Below, piece by piece: positions 12,501 through 21,319 of a DNA stretch of 64,000 nucleotides; position 1 is the stretch's first letter; each line of letters opens with the position of its first letter. The DNA is from Meandrina meandrites (lineage: Eukaryota; Cnidaria; Anthozoa; Scleractinia; Meandrinidae): assembly GCA_963693305.1 (NCBI GenBank), contig OY855911.1, positions 33,735,939 to 33,799,938 on the forward strand. Direction: 5' to 3'. Position numbers and translations under genes: made by a program. The notes under the pieces are model-generated. The model saw only the letters and a program-made list of their open reading frames with translations, was not told the origin of the DNA and searched no databases.

Positions 12501-15500
12501 TAGCTCTTAAAAAAGTATGCATATTTTTTTGGGTCTTATCTCTGAGCGAACTTTTCGTTTCCGGTTTCCATTGTGATCAGTGGATCAGAAAAATATTCAT
12601 TCGAACTTTTTTTCAGCGACGTGTGTTCACGAAAAAACTGTTCATATTAAGAAGACAGTACAATGTACATTTCATAATCTTGTTTACTTCTCCTGTTTTT
12701 AAGAGAGTATATATTGTAGTATATTTCTTAACGCTCATTACAGTTCCCGTTAGAAAATGTGAAATTTAATTATGTATCATAACCACAATCTGATGAAAGA
12801 GGTATGCTGATGTAGTGTCACAATGAGGACCTGTCTGTAAATGTGGACCAGATGGGAGGATGAAGAGACATTAATGGACATACCAATTTCATAAACATAT
12901 TGATGCAAAATCAGGCATTAGAAAGTTCTGCTTAATTGAATAAATCAGTATTGAGGTATTTAAGTCTTGTATTTTTTGGGGTTGGAAATTTTGATGCCAC
13001 GTATTTTTTTGGGTCTAAAATTTCAGGCTTGTGTATTTTTTTGGGTTTGCAACATGAGGCTTCGTCGGACCCGCCCCCATCATGTATACTTCGAGTACCC
13101 CCTGGGGACAGAATTGGTAAACTTAGTCATATGCTCTACTCTGATATGTAATTTAACACTTTGGCTATTTATTTTAATGTGTGAAACATGATTTGGCCAT
13201 TTCATTTTTAATTACATTAAGTGTGATCTAGTGTATTTTGAATATATATATTTTACATTTTATTTTACTTCATATGTTATATTGTTCACTGAAAAACCTT
13301 TTAAGGAGTGTGCAATAAAATTTTATCATATCTTATTTTATCTTAACCCCCTCCCCCCCCCCCCTCCCGTCCACTCCTCCTTTACCCCCTTTTTTAGTGA
13401 TGCTAATCAGCATTGGAATGTAGAAAATGACATCACAAAATATCCACCAACACCACCTAAACTACTACATGTACCATACTTACAGGGAGGCAGACGTCTA
13501 AATTCGTCAGGCCATGAAGCAGGCCACTGTTTCACTTCACAGAGGCCTGTTGCATTATCCTTGAGATTCCTGGGATAAACATAATCACAGTGCGGCAACG
13601 GTATACCAGAATTTATGAACTGTTTCCAGCATTTCTTGTTAATTGTATCACAGAGCGATTTGCAGGGGATGGATGTCACCCTTGGACGGTTTGGATAACA
13701 AGGTGGAAACTGTGTGTAGCAAATAAACTTTTCTAACTCAGTTGAACAATTGCTGTCAATGATCTGTTTGAATATTGTATCTTCTGCAGTTTGTAAGCTT
13801 TTTGGAACTAAAGTTTTGCTGTAGTGAAGATCATTCTTGCATTTCGAGTCTACAACATCATGGCACACGTTTGTTGCTGGTCCTGTGAAAACAAAATTAA
13901 TCTGCATTACATTCAAATTTTGGCAATTTAAAATTATTACTAATGTGCTGGGTTTCAGATAATATTCATGCTTTAACCAGGGAATTGGGGGTGGGGGGTT
14001 ACAAAAGCAAAATATTTTAAAAAAGTATGATAATGAAACTGAATGTGTAGCAAAAAAAAACGTGTTGCAAGAAAAACGTGTTGTTCAACAGGCAGAAAAT
14101 ATTCATACCAGTCCCTGGGACCGTTCTTGGGTTTCAATCCCAGGCATTCCTCTCCAAATTCCAGTTAAGCCCTATATAATACTTTCCTCTTAAAATGTTG
14201 GATTTTTGAGTCCTCCACCCCTCTGGAATTTCCATTGAATTTCCATGGGGTGGGTATGGATATTTTCAGTTCATTTTTTATTGGGAACAGAACTATGCCT
14301 TCGATCAAGGCAGCAAGGTCTTTGACAAAGTTAAATTGCTTTCCATTATTTGATGCCATTGGCCTATAGTACAAACTTTTTATTCAATAGTCAATATATG
14401 TACCATTCTGTTATTTACCTCCAGAAAAAGTGTTGGTGTCAAAAACATTTTGTTTGGTCTTTCATATATCTGTGTCATTTTGAAAAGGGGGCAAACGAGA
14501 CTTTGTACTGTAATGTACTCAATGTCAAATAACTTCCATGAAACTGAATTTCTACCTTTTTTTCTACCTTATCTATGAATTTTTCTTGATCAAATTTGAG
14601 GATCATGGCTGTGATGGAAAATTTGTAGTTGAATTTCATTTTTTCATAAATTTTCCCTGTAGACTATACCTGCCAACTTTTTGTAAGTCAAAGGCCTGAA
14701 ATTGCCATCTCCACATATTTTCAAAGATGTTCTGACTATTCCTACAGTTCTGAAGGTGTTCTGACAGTGACTTCATTCCAAGCATTGCCACAGAGTACTG
14801 AAGATGTTCTGATGACTTTCAAATGTTGCAAAGTGTGTGAAATTGGCTCAAACACAAAATTAATAATGATGCTCATTTTCTGCACTTTTTCGCTGAAATT
14901 GAATTGAATTTACATTTAATGGGTTTCATGAGTAAGAAATCCAGATTTGTTAGTCAGGCATGAGAAACTGGCCTGTATGCAGATCAATATTTTGGATTCG
15001 TAGGCACCTGACTCGTGCATAAGGCATGAGAGCTGTTGGCAGGTCTAGTATACGTAGACAAATACCCAGAAATCAAAAATATGATCATGGGCTTTCTACC
15101 TCAACAACATCCCTCAAATTTTTGCAGTAGAATCTTTTACTTGGTATCTTTAGTTTTCATTTATAAGAGAGTATAGTAGAAATTTAAAATAAAATAAGTT
15201 ATATGAGATCAAAATCCCTCAAATTCCACAAAACTGTCAGGGGAGCATTGGGATTTTTGTTTTGCAGTTTTGGCCTTTTTTTAGATTGGTTTTTTGTTTT
15301 CTTGTTGTCGTCGTTGTCTGTTTCAGGTTGTCAGGGATGTAGTTAAAAATTTTGACAGCCAGTGTTTTGTACTTGATAGGCTGTTATCTGGGCAATAGGC
15401 AAAAAAAAACCACCCCTCCAGGGGAAATCAAGCCTGAGAAAATCAAGCTGACAACTGGGTATTTTCCCAGCTCCCGGCTATTATCTACATCGGATTCCCT

Positions 15501-18027
15501 GGGTTGTGGGTTTTCCTTTTATTAGCATATGCATTTGGCTTTTGGTTTTCGGCAATTACACTAGCAGCTTCTTGGATTTGGCAATCAATGTGGCTTTGGG
15601 TTTTTCCAATTTGGTTTCTAGTTTCTCTTTTACAATTAATGACCTCAATTATGCGATCCAACCATGTCCCAAAACACTGCTGCCAAAGAACCTCTTGATG
15701 GTTTTATGTTCAAAATGCAAATTAGAAACATGACTTCATTTCGTCATTATCGAAAGTGAAATGTGAAAAAATTAACATAGGATATATATACAAAAATAGA
15801 AGTGTGAAAAAGAAATACATACATAAAGCATGATAAGCGTGTATTAAACAAAAAGTTTCGCGCAAATAGATTAATCCGCTTGAGTGTTCAGTTTTGGTCT
15901 TTTCTTTCGAATGAATAGCATTTCGAAAATTAAGCACTCAAGCTTACTTCGGCATTTCTTAAGGGGGGTCCTTCTTAACTACTAAGTTGTTGCTAAGGAA
16001 GGTATCTAACCGCCATATTTTGGAAACTTGACCTGCTACGGATAAGCTTTTTTCGCAACTTTGTTCAATTGAAGAGTCCTTCAAGAGTTTCAAATCACGG
16101 CCATATTTGACAAGTGGCGTGGCCAGAATAGAAAAAACCCTAAAACTGAAAGGGCATATAAAACTGAAAGTTAAAATCAGTGCCAATAGATAAAGAATGT
16201 CCACATGCTTAATGCTTCGTATGGGTTTTACAAAATTTGCATTATTGTAAAAGTTATGACATAATAAACACCCGTATTTTCAGACTTTCTTCAGTAGCGC
16301 TTTTTTCTTTCTTGTAAACGGTAATCCCCTACGTAGGATTGTAAAGAAGGCTATGTTATCTCCGATTCTTTAAAAAATTCAGAACTCTTCCTTTTTTCCT
16401 CCAAGTTTTAGGGATTTTAAATTCTAACGCGCGGTTTAGGACTGGCACTAGTTATGCAGGCGCAATGTCAATTTTTCAAGTAGGTATTTCCTGCCCCACA
16501 AAATTTACCATTTAGCATTACAAAACGGTCCAAAATGGCTTGCCACTAAAACTGGTCTTTAGGAATTCCCTAGCAACTGCTCTAGATCTGTAGTTAAGAA
16601 GGACCCCCCTTAAGAATGGTGAAGTTGTCACGGAGGTTAGAGGGTTTAACACTATGTTTGTCCTTTAGGTGTTTTCCAGTTACGGAATTTTTTGAATTTC
16701 CATCCAACCTCCATGACAACTTCACCATTCTTAAGAAACGCTGAACTAAGCTTGTCGAGTTCTTAATTTTCGAAATGCTATTCATTCGAAAGAAAAGACC
16801 GAAACTGAACACTCAAGCGGATTCTATTCGCGCAAAACTTTTTGTTTAATATGCGCTTCTCATGATTTATGTATTTATGTATTTCTTTTTCACACTTCCA
16901 TTTTTGTATATATATCTTACGTTAATTTTTCACATTTCACTTAAATTTCGATAATGACAGCATGAAGTCATCAAAACGTCAAGTTACTTTTATTTTGTTA
17001 ATCTTCTTGTTAAAGTGTTTCCCAAAATCAACTACCACTATAATTTAGCTATCAGAAAAAAAGATGTCTAAAAGCACTTTTTTCAAAATCTTCATGTGTA
17101 ATGAGTTGTGTGGCTTTAGATTTTGATCAAAATTTATTGTGGTTTTGGATAATTTTTTGTATGGTTTTGCGATTTCTACTAGGCCCCAACGTCCCCCTCA
17201 CTCTGTATAATCACGCCACATTTGCCCCATTTTCCAAATGGCTGATTTACTGCAAAAAAGTCTATTGTTGTGAAAGGATCACATAACACAGCTGAGGAAA
17301 CAAACCCAAAGGTTATATTTACACCACTTATATTATAATACATTATTTATTAACTACAACAGGTAACCAAATATCAAATAGGTTAAAACAATGGAAGAAC
17401 TAAATGAGTTCCCTTGTTTTACGCGAGGAAAATTCCTATTCAAGGTGAATATTTGAAAACAGTAAGTTCAATTGTTCCTGTAAACATATCTTTTAGCTTA
17501 CTGCAAATATGCATAATTTTAATACATAATTTATTAACTATGGCAAGTAAACAAATCGCCCCAAAACCATTACCTCCAGAAGAAGTGTCCTTAAAGTTGG
17601 AGGGATAAAAACATTCTTTTGATTGCTTGTCTCCGTCAGGTAGCAAATCGCAAAGCACAGTGAACATGCCAGCTAATCCTGCTAATCGAAGAGTACTTTG
17701 GCATTCGGAAACAAATTGAGTGCAAACTTTACGGCAAGGGGGCCATGCTGAGCCGCGGCCTTCTTCACATTTCGGCAGGTACAGTGAACACAAGATCGTA
17801 CTGGCGAAATCTGAACACGTCTCCAATAGTGGAATGTATATGTCCAGGCTAGGAGCATGGAAATCTTGATATGGCGTGCCGTCCACATCGGGAAATCTTG
17901 CAGTTAATCTGTAGCCTGCATTTGAGCATGAACTTACAGTAACAGGCTCGCAATTTTCGCTGGACACCAGAAGAACCCGGAGTGAGATCGAGGTAGCCAA
18001 CAGCAGAAAGGTGTAAACTATATACAT
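6325..18027 (-). CDS. Six-CRD Frizzled-domain transmembrane protein, complete gene in 8 exons
   Basis: Gene A. Coding exons are 18027-17574, 13882-13484, 11914-11516, 10426-10025, 8875-8480, 7851-7613, 7199-7049 and 6503-6325. Together they give 2619 nt, or 872 residues plus stop, with every junction in frame. The protein has a signal peptide (about 1-24), six Frizzled-type CRDs of ten cysteines each, a single membrane span (about 826-849) and a basic 23-residue tail. CRDs 1, 3 and 5 are one class (LCSLYLPKC-type, ending CDLLP). CRDs 2, 4 and 6 are another (CYTQFPPC-type, with C..V....C..DLHY near the start), closer to classical Frizzled/Smoothened CRDs. No seven-helix domain, protease, kinase or netrin domain follows, so it is not a Frizzled receptor, SFRP, corin or MFRP as I know them. 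A surface receptor or co-receptor for lipid-modified ligands is an inference. Confidence 0.85.
7049..7199 (-). CDS. Gene A exon 7: C-terminal third of CRD 6
   Basis: The acceptor CTATTTTTTCAG precedes 7199 (phase 0) and the donor GTATGA follows 7049 (phase 1). It supplies RRDCGG, LPDCSMIYP and GLCHL, which complete the ten-cysteine pattern begun in exon 6 and align with CRDs 2 and 4. Confidence 0.8.
7613..7851 (-). CDS. Gene A exon 6: N-terminal two thirds of CRD 6 (class 2)
   Basis: The acceptor TTCGTTTTTCTAG precedes 7851 (phase 1). The exon ends after GTTTGTGAGCAG at 7613 with donor GTTTGT, phase 0. It carries YLCYTTVPPC and MPCRSVC. This is the only CRD of the six divided by an intron. 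Confidence 0.8.
8052..8095. repeat. Long poly-G tract in intron 5 of gene A
   Basis: About 23-25 consecutive G residues follow GGCGC near 8066-8091. It is a homopolymer whose length is likely to vary or be mis-assembled. Confidence 0.8.
8311..8395. mobile_element. Foldback MITE, 37-bp perfect arms
   Basis: Arms at 8311-8347 and 8359-8395 are exact inverted copies, starting TAGTCTCC and ending GGAGACTA, with an 11-bp loop. Relatives lie at 34868-34967 (whole hairpin) and 52097-52135 (one arm). Confidence 0.8.
8480..8875 (-). CDS. Gene A exon 5: CRD 5 (class 1)
   Basis: The acceptor TTCGTATTCACAG precedes 8875 and the donor GTAAGT follows 8480; both ends are phase 1. Motifs are TIMCSFYMPKC, LPCRSVC and ALCDLLP, followed by a short Ser/Pro linker. 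Confidence 0.85.
8922..9138. mobile_element. pogo/Tigger-like MITE in intron 4 of gene A
   Basis: Terminal inverted repeats TACAGTAAAATCCTC and GAGGATTTCACTGTA match at 14 of 15 positions and are flanked by TA. Internal runs of CTCGAA/TCGAAC are typical of pogo-type MITEs. It is non-autonomous. Confidence 0.7.
9548..9935 (-). mobile_element. 3' end of a 5'-truncated LINE retrotransposon
   Basis: The minus-strand frame 9929-9690 resembles the extreme C-terminus of LINE reverse transcriptase proteins (NLRLPCVKRNWGKQ, then AVDDFNSLSQ). It is followed by a short 3' UTR that ends in ATTATTATT units near 9550, as in CR1/L2-like elements. It sits in intron 4 of gene A, just after exon 4. Confidence 0.65.
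10025..10426 (-). CDS. Gene A exon 4: CRD 4 (class 2)
   Basis: The acceptor TTTTTTTCACAG precedes 10426 and the donor GTGAGC follows 10025; both ends are phase 1. Motifs are YLCQTRMPPC, LPCREFC and LHCDYLFP, with KCTKDLHYDNT near the start. A short Pro/Asp-rich linker (PDPDPP) follows the domain. Confidence 0.85.
11348..11464. mobile_element. Imperfect foldback element in intron 3 of gene A
   Basis: The left arm starts GTTGCAAACCATTCTCATCC and is mirrored by the right arm ending GAATGGTTGCAAAC. Arms are about 54 bp with a few mismatches and almost no loop. No coding capacity. Confidence 0.75.
11516..11914 (-). CDS. Gene A exon 3: CRD 3 (class 1)
   Basis: The acceptor TTATTGTTTTTAACAG precedes 11914. 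The donor is read as GTATGT at 11515-11510 because it keeps phase 1; an alternative GTGTAT two bases upstream would break frame. Motifs are LILCSLFLPKC, LPCRQVC and ALCDLLP. The exon is 399 nt, the same length as exon 2. Confidence 0.82.
12383..13106. mobile_element. hAT-like MITE with 8-bp target duplication in intron 2 of gene A
   Basis: Terminal repeats start CCCAGGGGG at both ends and share AAGTATACATGA. Subterminal copies of TATTTTTTTGGG point inward from both sides. The flanks are GACAGCAT and GACAGAAT, an 8-bp duplication with one change. A related unoccupied sequence lies at about 39378-39470. Confidence 0.7.
13484..13882 (-). CDS. Gene A exon 2: CRD 2 (class 2)
   Basis: The acceptor TTGTTTTCACAG precedes 13882 and the donor GTAAGT follows 13484; both ends are phase 1. 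Ten cysteines are present, with motifs FICYTQFPPC, IPCKSLC and LPHCDYVYP. The start, NVCHDVVDSKCKNDLHY, matches the beginning of classical Frizzled CRDs in spacing. Confidence 0.85.
14664..15049. mobile_element. MITE with ACCTGCCAAC terminal repeats in intron 1 of gene A
   Basis: The left end reads TATACCTGCCAAC and the right end GTTGGCAGGTCTAGTA, inverted to each other. No coding frame lies inside. Confidence 0.5.
15729..16972. mobile_element. Large foldback element with long arms, interrupted by another element
   Basis: Arms of roughly 280 bp face each other. The left arm runs 15729-15958 and resumes after 16613; the right arm runs about 16685-16972. Shared landmarks are the TCATTATCG end, GTGAAATGTGAAAAA, TATATATACAAAAAT and TTCGAATGAATAGCATTTCG. 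The left arm is split by the insertion at 15963-16609. No coding capacity. It lies in intron 1 of gene A. Confidence 0.75.
15963..16609. mobile_element. TTAA-flanked MITE inserted in the foldback element
   Basis: Exact inverted ends GGGGGGTCCTTCTTAACTAC lie directly inside TTAA on both sides (15959-15962 and 16610-16613). The duplication of TTAA is typical of piggyBac-type insertion, although the GGG start is not the usual CCC. No transposase frame is present. Confidence 0.7.
17574..18027 (-). CDS. Gene A exon 1: signal peptide and CRD 1 (class 1)
   Basis: The ATG at 18027 starts the hydrophobic leader MYIVYTFLLLATSISL. An upstream in-frame ATG at 18120 would add a charged stretch before it and is less likely. 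CRD 1 contains ILCSLYLPKC, WPPCRKVC and VLCDLLP. The donor is GTAATG at 17573, phase 1. Confidence 0.85.
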
Positions 18028-18694
18028 AGTTTCGTCATTTACATGAGATCGTCTTTGAAAGTTGCACAACAACAACACCCTCAAACTGGGTGATGGTCTT
18101 CGCTCGTTCCCCTCGGTCAAAACAATATTAACTTGATTTGCCCGCGATGTGTTGACAGCGGTTGAATAGAATAGTCAATTACCATTGTTTGTATGACAAT
18201 GGAATCGCTGTCGCTCGAAGGCGTTTCGCAACTTTACCCCTGATTTCTCAAACTCACCGACTTCTCAAACCAATTTTCGGGTTTACCTCGGTGTAAAAAC
18301 TTGTGAAATTTTTTAGGTTTGAGAATTCGGGATTCCAATGTATTCAGACCCGCCCCCTTTGTTGCTACTGTTTCGAACTGTTGTTGACTGTTGTTTAGTT
18401 CAGTCACCATAACATGCTCTGTGTTTCCACAGGCATACCATCTAATGTTAGAGAGGTCACAGCATGCCCCATACAAATATTCAAGAACAACAACAAGCTT
18501 TATTTGCATGACCGTATGTTCGTTACAATATCGCAAAAGCGTGTAAGTAATTGACTAAAAAAATACACATATATATAAAATTAATTAGATTGATAAATTT
18601 TTGCCCCGTGCATCAAAACAAGAGGATATAAATTCAATTAACTGCATGTTCACAAAATAATTCAATTCTTAAATTAGATCAATCACTGGTAGCC

Positions 18695-18980
18695 TATTCA
18701 AATTTATCACTAATAATCGCTATTGTCATATTTAAGTTTCCTAAAATCAGCTTTACTGCTGTACATTTGCAAGACTGCTTTTTCGAGGACCGGGAGCTCT
18801 TACTAAAGCCAGTGGGGAAAAGATATTTTTTCTGCCATATTCCAGAGGCGGTACCCAATTCATGGATCTGGAAGTTGCGCGCCCTGTGTAAATATTAGTA
18901 TTCTATAAATGAGTCGAAAACTAAAGCTGATTTTAGGAAACTTTAATGTGACAATAGCGATTAGTGAGAAATTTGAATAT
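18695..18980. mobile_element. MITE with about 60-bp inverted ends
   Basis: CGCTATTGTCA..AAGTTTCCTAAAATCAGCTTT at the left is mirrored at 18922-18979 with few changes. No coding frame. Confidence 0.6.
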
Positions 18981-20018
18981 TTATATGGTTCATGCTATGA
19001 CCTCACTAATATAGGATGGTAAGCCTGCGAAAGTTTGCATGGAAGAGTGAGAAATGCTGTGGGAACACGAGCCGATAGGCTTTTTCGTTGTCTCCCAAAC
19101 TTTCACGAGTGTTTCTATAGTGTGAAAGACACAAGGAAAATATGTTTTCTGTCTCTTTTAGAAAACACCCCGAGGAAAGAAAATAAATCACTCGTTTAGT
19201 TTGATCATCAAAATCAGAAGTCCATAAGTTATGAACTTCTTTCAAAACGTAAATTCTCTTTGCTCGCGCCGTTGCTGCGTCAACAGCTCGTGCTAGTCAT
19301 CGAGTTATAGATGTACGGCTTTTTAGCGCGCGCTTTCTTACAGGATGCTTTCTAAATATATATTCAAGTACAAGGGGTAGCTCCTGCGCTAAGCTATTTT
19401 TTTTTTCACGTATTATTTTTTCTAGACATAAAAAATAATCTCTATGCAAATTTTGGTGTCGCTTCAGTGCTTCGTTTTGAAAATATAAGGCATTTTAAAA
19501 TTTATGACGTCCCTGATGAACATGGTTCTAAAATGGCACAAAAGACTGCAGATATTTTAATGTCATTTTTAAATTTGCAAACCTGATGAAAATTTACAAG
19601 TGATGGCTGAGCTACTGATCTTGTTCAAGCAACCAAACAGTTTTCATAACTTTGATGAAAGCGACACAAAATCAATATTTTGCTCTTTAATGTTCCCTTC
19701 AACGTTAAGGTGATTCCACTGAAAAATAAGGAGTATTTAAAATTTTCTAAGGCTTGGTCCAGTTCATAACTATGTTATGAGCGTTACAAATATGCAATAA
19801 AAAATGGGGGTCACCTTGCTCGTTTTTGTGCAACCTGGATGGCTATTATAGTAAAGTTATGACCCACGAGGTTCATACTAGGAACCCTCATAATCCGAAA
19901 AGGGAACTATCATTTCTAGAAAAAATCATTTCTTGCGTTAAAATATCGAAGCAGTTCAACGAAATAGACTTTAATCTTGCATGATAAACTATTTTAATTA
20001 AACTGGAATTAAGATTAT

Positions 20019-20194
20019 CAGGGGCGGATCCAGGAATTTTTTAAAGGGGGGGTTGTACACTATTGTAGTAACCTTTAATGCAAAAAACAATTTTATTCAA
20101 TTATTTTTCAGGAAGAATAAAAAAAAATAACTAAAAAATTTTGCCCAAAGGGGGGGTTGCAACCCCCATCACCCCTCCCCTGGATCTGCCTCTG
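20019..20194. mobile_element. hAT-like MITE (GGCGGATCCAGG ends)
   Basis: The left end CAGGGGCGGATCCAGG and right end CCTGGATCTGCCTCTG are inverted repeats, followed inside by G/C runs. ATTAT flanks both ends as a short duplication. The element is 176 bp and non-autonomous. Confidence 0.7.
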
Positions 20195-21319
20195 ATTATG
20201 AAAGAAATTAAAGATTTTGCTGCGTACGTGCGTAAGCAGCACTACCTCAAAACGTACTTTTTAAAGCATTCAAATAAAAATATCTCAAAGTAGAGTATTT
20301 AACTTTCTTTAAATTGCGATATGTTGTAGTCAACCGGATGTCTTTTAAATTTATGCATTAAAAAATGGGGGTCACCGTGCTCGTTTAGAAGAAAATGACC
20401 ATTTATTTCTCTTCTGAGCTTAACCTAAAAGAAAAGCCGTAAGGTTGTGTGTGCGCGCGCGCTCGTGCACGCGCTAAATGACGCGAAAACTCATGCCCAG
20501 CAAGGATGCGCAATGCATTCCAAAACTTTACATTTGTTTGCTTGCTTTGTTTTGTCTTGTCGATATTACAACCAAAATCGCTGCGAACGCGCCTTCACCG
20601 TCTTGGGAATGAGGCTGGTAACCACCAAAGAACATGCACAACGTCGAAGTTTTTACATGTAAGGACGCTTCGTGACTGGTATACAGCCATAAAAGAAACT
20701 TCGTAGCTGCTCAGTTGGTAAATTAAATGACTTTATTTGTTGTGAATACTCTATTTTTTAGAAAATAATTTAAAAATAAAATTATTTTGAGTACGTTCAG
20801 TAACTTTATTTATGTTATCTTGTGACTTCTCGTACAGTGTATATATGTACAGGCTACTTAAATTTATTTTAATTTACAACTTAAAATATATATAGCGTCG
20901 ACTTTCAAGAAAATTGACAGAAGAAACGTTTACCAAGTTTCAACATACAAGTTCTCCTAACTGGTTTCCATAGCAACAAGAAGATGACTGTACTCATTGA
21001 GACAATTTCTCCTCGGTAAACAGTTCCTGTATTCTCATGACCTCAGTGTCTTGGTGTTAATTAATATGTTAAGGAGAAAAACCTCTTGATCACTGGATAT
21101 AAACGGTCGGTGTCATCCATATCACGTCTGTGAGCAGGTGCATTCACATCACAATTCAGTGTTAAAATGGATTTCCTGGATACTTGCAGGGACTGACAAT
21201 TTAGCGTTGACTTTTGTTTTGATAAAGTTCATCAAATGCCGCAGTGATTCCAGTCATGACGTTGCGGATACGTTACTCAGTGGCAAGTGGTGTGACATAG
21301 TTGCACTTGCGTGAGTTGC

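Larger units (their letters stand above)
18028..21319. other. Intergenic, genes A to C; repeats only
   Basis: This region contains degraded repeat sequence near 18230-18360, a foldback MITE (18695-18980), a hAT-like MITE (20019-20194) and AT-rich unique-looking DNA. The promoter of gene A should lie just above 18027, but I see no clear TATA box or CpG island. Confidence 0.5.
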
